Assembly (NCBI GenBank): GCA_001785805.1
Contig: MFUU01000002.1
Location: forward strand, 1 to 13,325
Length of the DNA: 13,325 bases
Direction: 5' to 3'
DNA from: Candidatus Nomurabacteria bacterium RIFCSPLOWO2_01_FULL_39_17
GTDB lineage: Bacteria > Patescibacteriota > Minisyncoccia > Phycocordibacterales > UBA9973
Both the position numbers and the translations under genes were made by a program. The notes beneath the pieces are model-generated. The model had not been told where the DNA came from. It searched no databases and saw only the letters and a program-made list of their open reading frames with translations. The stretch's first letter is position 1; each line of letters starts with the position of its first letter. Positions 11,677 through 13,325 of this stretch are shown here, one piece after another.

Positions 11677-12672
11677 TTAAAAATGATTGTCAACGAGACC
11701 ATTTTTTAATTTATGTGTATTCCCATGACTTATTAGCCCTAGATAAGATTGTAAAACTTGAGCATTGTTATAGTTTCCTTTTAACTTTTTTATCATTCTT
11801 CTTTTTGTACTAGTTCTTAAAACCCTATGATGTGGAAAATGTACCCAACCTAGAAAATCTACACCTGAGGCGATTGTTTTGAGAAAAACTTTGCTTGGAT
11901 GAAGTTGTAAATTTAATTCTTCTTCTAAAAAATTAGAGATTTTAGGAAGCAATTCTTTGAGATAATTTGTGTCGTCGCTTAATATCACAAAATCGTCTGC
12001 GTATCTAATGTAGTATTTCACTTTTAATTTTCTTTTCATAAACTGGTCAAATTCATTCATGAAAATATTTACTAGAAGCTGGGAGGTTAAATTACCTAAT
12101 GGTAAACCAACTTCCGTAAAGTTAGGTTTGGAAGAGAAACTATCTATCACTTCTCCAAGTAGCCAGAGTATATCATTGTCAAAGACTCCCTTTGACAATA
12201 TTGTTTTTAGTATTTTATGATCAATATTTGCAAAGAATTTTTTTATATCGCATTTTAGAACCCAAGCCGTTCTCGTATGATTTTTTGATACTTGGTAGGC
12301 GAACTTTCTAAACCTGTCTATCGCTTTATGTGTTCCTTTATTTACTCTGCACGAATACGAATCATAGATAAATTTATTGTCAAAATACTCATATAATTCT
12401 TGGTATATCAAATGGTGCAGTAATCTATCTCTGATTGTTGCTTTGTGTATTTGCCTTGGCTTCGGGTCAGATATGTTGAAAGCAGTATAATGTCCATGCT
12501 TATAAGTCTTGTTTTTTAAATCATAAAAAAGATCAAGTACGTTATCCATTAGCTTGGCTTGAAATAAATTAACATCAATCCTCCCTTTCTTATCACACAA
12601 AAATTCCTGCCAAGCTTTGAGTAGTTTTTCTATTGTTATGATATTATCGTATGTATGAATAAATCGTTTCAT
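11677..12672 (-). CDS. Diversity-generating retroelement reverse transcriptase
   Basis: This enzyme would copy the template repeat RNA into adenine-mutated cDNA that replaces the variable repeat of a target gene. The 331 residues show the RT palm: YSCRVNKGTHKAIDRF, then CDIKKFFANID (first catalytic Asp, about 142), GLPLGNLTSQ at about 189-198, and YIRYADDFVIL with the YADD catalytic pair at about 224-227. The LGNxxSQ form, in place of the QGxxxSP of retroviral and group II intron enzymes, is the DGR hallmark. There is no maturase or endonuclease domain. I start at Met 12672 (MKRFIHTYDNII), which fits related proteins. An upstream ATG at 12699 adds MALWGGPDD from a G7 tract and hairpin. It diverges from avd with no room for a normal promoter between them. 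Confidence 0.92.
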   Translation of the reverse strand: MKRFIHTYDNIITIEKLLKAWQEFLCDKKGRIDVNLFQAKLMDNVLDLFYDLKNKTYKHGHYTAFNISDPKPRQIHKATIRDRLLHHLIYQELYEYFDNKFIYDSYSCRVNKGTHKAIDRFRKFAYQVSKNHTRTAWVLKCDIKKFFANIDHKILKTILSKGVFDNDILWLLGEVIDSFSSKPNFTEVGLPLGNLTSQLLVNIFMNEFDQFMKRKLKVKYYIRYADDFVILSDDTNYLKELLPKISNFLEEELNLQLHPSKVFLKTIASGVDFLGWVHFPHHRVLRTSTKRRMIKKLKGNYNNAQVLQSYLGLISHGNTHKLKNGLVDNHF

Positions 12673-12691
12673 ATCGTCGGGACCCCCCCAC

Positions 12692-12706
12692 AGCGCCATC
12701 GGCGCT
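12692..12706. repeat. Perfect 6-bp hairpin at the RT/avd junction
   Basis: AGCGCC (12692-12697), loop ATC, GGCGCT (12701-12706). It lies next to a C7 tract (12683-12689), exactly where the RT and avd reading frames diverge. Confidence 0.7.
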
Positions 12707-13286
12707 TATAAAAGCAAAAACCGCTTACTTTATTTGGTTTAAAATATATAATGATTTTCCAAAGGCGCATCGCTACACTCTAGGTGGAAAGATTGAAGAT
12801 TATTTCCTTGGTCTTTTAGAAAATATTTTTATTTCAATTTATCTTCCTCCAGAGACTAAAATTCCTCGTCTCATTATAGCAATATCTAAACTCGATGGTA
12901 TAAAATTTTTCCTACAGATAGCTTGGGAAAATAAATGTATATCGAACGAAAAATATTCTACGCTCTCAGAGCATTTACAGGAAATTGGTAGAATGTTGGG
13001 CGGATGGAAAAAAGGTTTAGAAAAAAAACTCCCCCGAACTAAATCGGAGGAGAAACATTCTAGTTTCGGAGAGAAGACTCGATGCTCGTTGTCGCCGTTC
13101 CAAACGTCATCGTTCCGGAACTTGTTCAAGTTAGCGTTGAGCTTGCCCCTATCGTTCACATTGACGTTAGCAACGAAGAATTGTAGGGTGAGCCATCTGT
13201 TTCACTGCCGATTCAATATCATCAATCCTTGGTGTATCATATATGATATGTTAAGGAATCGTGCTGTATTTTATTTTGGGCATTAG
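12699..13286 (+). CDS. avd: Avd-like four-helix-bundle accessory protein of the DGR, irregular reading frame
   Basis: Avd is a small basic protein that forms a pentamer, binds the RT and template RNA, and is needed for mutagenic retrohoming. The frame from about 12705 reads IKAKTAYFIWFKIYNDFPKA, then HRYTLGGKIEDYFLGLLE, KLDGIKFFLQIAWENK and LSEHLQEIGRMLGGWKKGLE, a close fit to CPR-type Avd proteins. The core of about 115 residues ends near 13055, but no stop follows; the frame runs antisense through the template repeat to TAG at 13286. Upstream it is open only to 12663 and has no ATG, GTG or TTG before residue 12993. An ATG at 12655 would join if the C7 tract gained one base. So it is either frameshifted, started at a rare codon, or decaying. 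The listed start is the homology limit, not a start codon. Confidence 0.75.
   Translation, partial: SALIKAKTAYFIWFKIYNDFPKAHRYTLGGKIEDYFLGLLENIFISIYLPPETKIPRLIIAISKLDGIKFFLQIAWENKCISNEKYSTLSEHLQEIGRMLGGWKKGLEKKLPRTKSEEKHSSFGEKTRCSLSPFQTSSFRNLFKLALSLPLSFTLTLATKNCRVSHLFHCRFNIINPWCIIYDMLRNRAVFYFGH
13021..13052 (-). terminator. Rho-independent terminator just after the template repeat
   Basis: On the minus strand CTCCTCCGA (13052-13044), loop TTTAGT, TCGGGGGAG (13037-13029) and a run of eight T (13028-13021). All nine pairs form on this strand, one as G-U; the plus strand has a C-A mismatch, so the direction is minus. It lies within the avd 3' coding region, antisense. Confidence 0.8.
13060..13190 (-). 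repeat. DGR template repeat (TR), approximate limits
   Basis: Read on the minus strand this non-coding segment would translate as FFVANVNVNDRGKLNANLNK followed by FRNDDVWNGDNEHRVFSPKL. Eight AAC and one AAT codons are concentrated within about 90 bases, with more A-containing AAG and GAC codons. This is the DGR signature, since adenines in the template are the positions randomised in the variable repeat. The protein pattern (NVNxNxxGxLNxNxNxFxNDxVWNxDNxHR) is common among CPR DGR targets from established knowledge. Exact ends cannot be set without the variable repeat, which is not in the window. Confidence 0.82.
13235..13248. repeat. 14-bp perfect palindrome upstream of the template repeat
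   Basis: TATCATATATGATA is self-complementary. On the minus strand it lies about 45 bases upstream of the TR and contains TATGAT, which could serve as a -10 box of the TR transcript, but no good -35 box is seen. The remaining bases to 13325 hold no gene I can support. Confidence 0.45.
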
Positions 13287-13325
13287 AAACCCACCAGGTC
13301 ACCCCACCAACTTTTATGTTTTTTT

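Noticed and set aside
11677..12672. Group II intron or retron reverse transcriptase
   Set aside because: No maturase domain or intron boundaries are seen, and the LGNLTSQ motif with adjacent Avd and template repeat fits a DGR.
12839..13159. Asn-rich minus-strand open frame over the template repeat
   Set aside because: Its start (GTG) is inside the template repeat and its second half is antisense to avd. The protein-like look comes from the repeat mirroring a target gene elsewhere.
13283..13324. Possible 3' end of a minus-strand gene (KSWWGDLVGF then TAA)
   Set aside because: Only 13 codons are visible at the edge, too little to support a gene.

Overview
The window is almost entirely the S10-spc ribosomal protein operon, read on the minus strand. 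It runs from tuf (EF-Tu) at the right, through rpsJ, rplC, rplD, rplW, rplB, rpsS, rplV, rpsC, rplP, rpmC, rpsQ, rplN, rplX, rplE, rpsN, rpsH, rplF, rplR and rpsE, to the first 57 codons of rplO at the left edge. The DNA is A+T-rich. rpsE is followed directly by rplO with no rpmD (L30) between them, and S14 is the short zinc-binding form. A diversity-generating retroelement (DGR) of the type common in candidate phyla lies just upstream. Together these point to a Patescibacteria/CPR genome, probably Parcubacteria-like (inference). UGA is used as a stop (rpsQ), so the Gracilibacteria recoded genetic code is unlikely.

Right end (11.6-13.3 kb): a DGR cassette sits directly upstream of tuf. It has a reverse transcriptase (minus strand), a diverging four-helix-bundle Avd-like gene (plus strand), and an Asn-codon-rich template repeat (TR, minus strand) followed at once by a Rho-independent terminator. 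The avd reading frame has no usual start codon and abuts or overlaps the RT 5' end at a C7 tract and a hairpin. No matching variable repeat is visible, so the diversified target lies outside the window.

Middle (6.69-7.2 kb): the operon is split between rplB and rpsS. A terminator follows rplB. Then comes a near-consensus promoter, a roughly 340-nt GC-rich, heavily folded RNA that I cannot assign to a family, and another terminator. A second promoter-like sequence and a repeat element make up the rpsS leader.

Left half: three intergenic gaps (rpsC-rplP, rpsQ-rplN, rplN-rplX) carry copies of one roughly 175-nt composite element. The core is about 103 bp with 18-nt terminal inverted repeats and a minus-strand promoter-like sequence. 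On each side is a hairpin whose 16-nt loop is conserved while its stem sequence differs from copy to copy. A fourth, shortened copy lies upstream of rpsS. A second 40-bp palindromic repeat occurs twice, once inside the 3' end of rplV, where it encodes extra C-terminal residues of L22. The genes build both ribosomal subunits plus EF-Tu. The repeats and the RNA gene look like later additions that may have broken one long transcript into several units.
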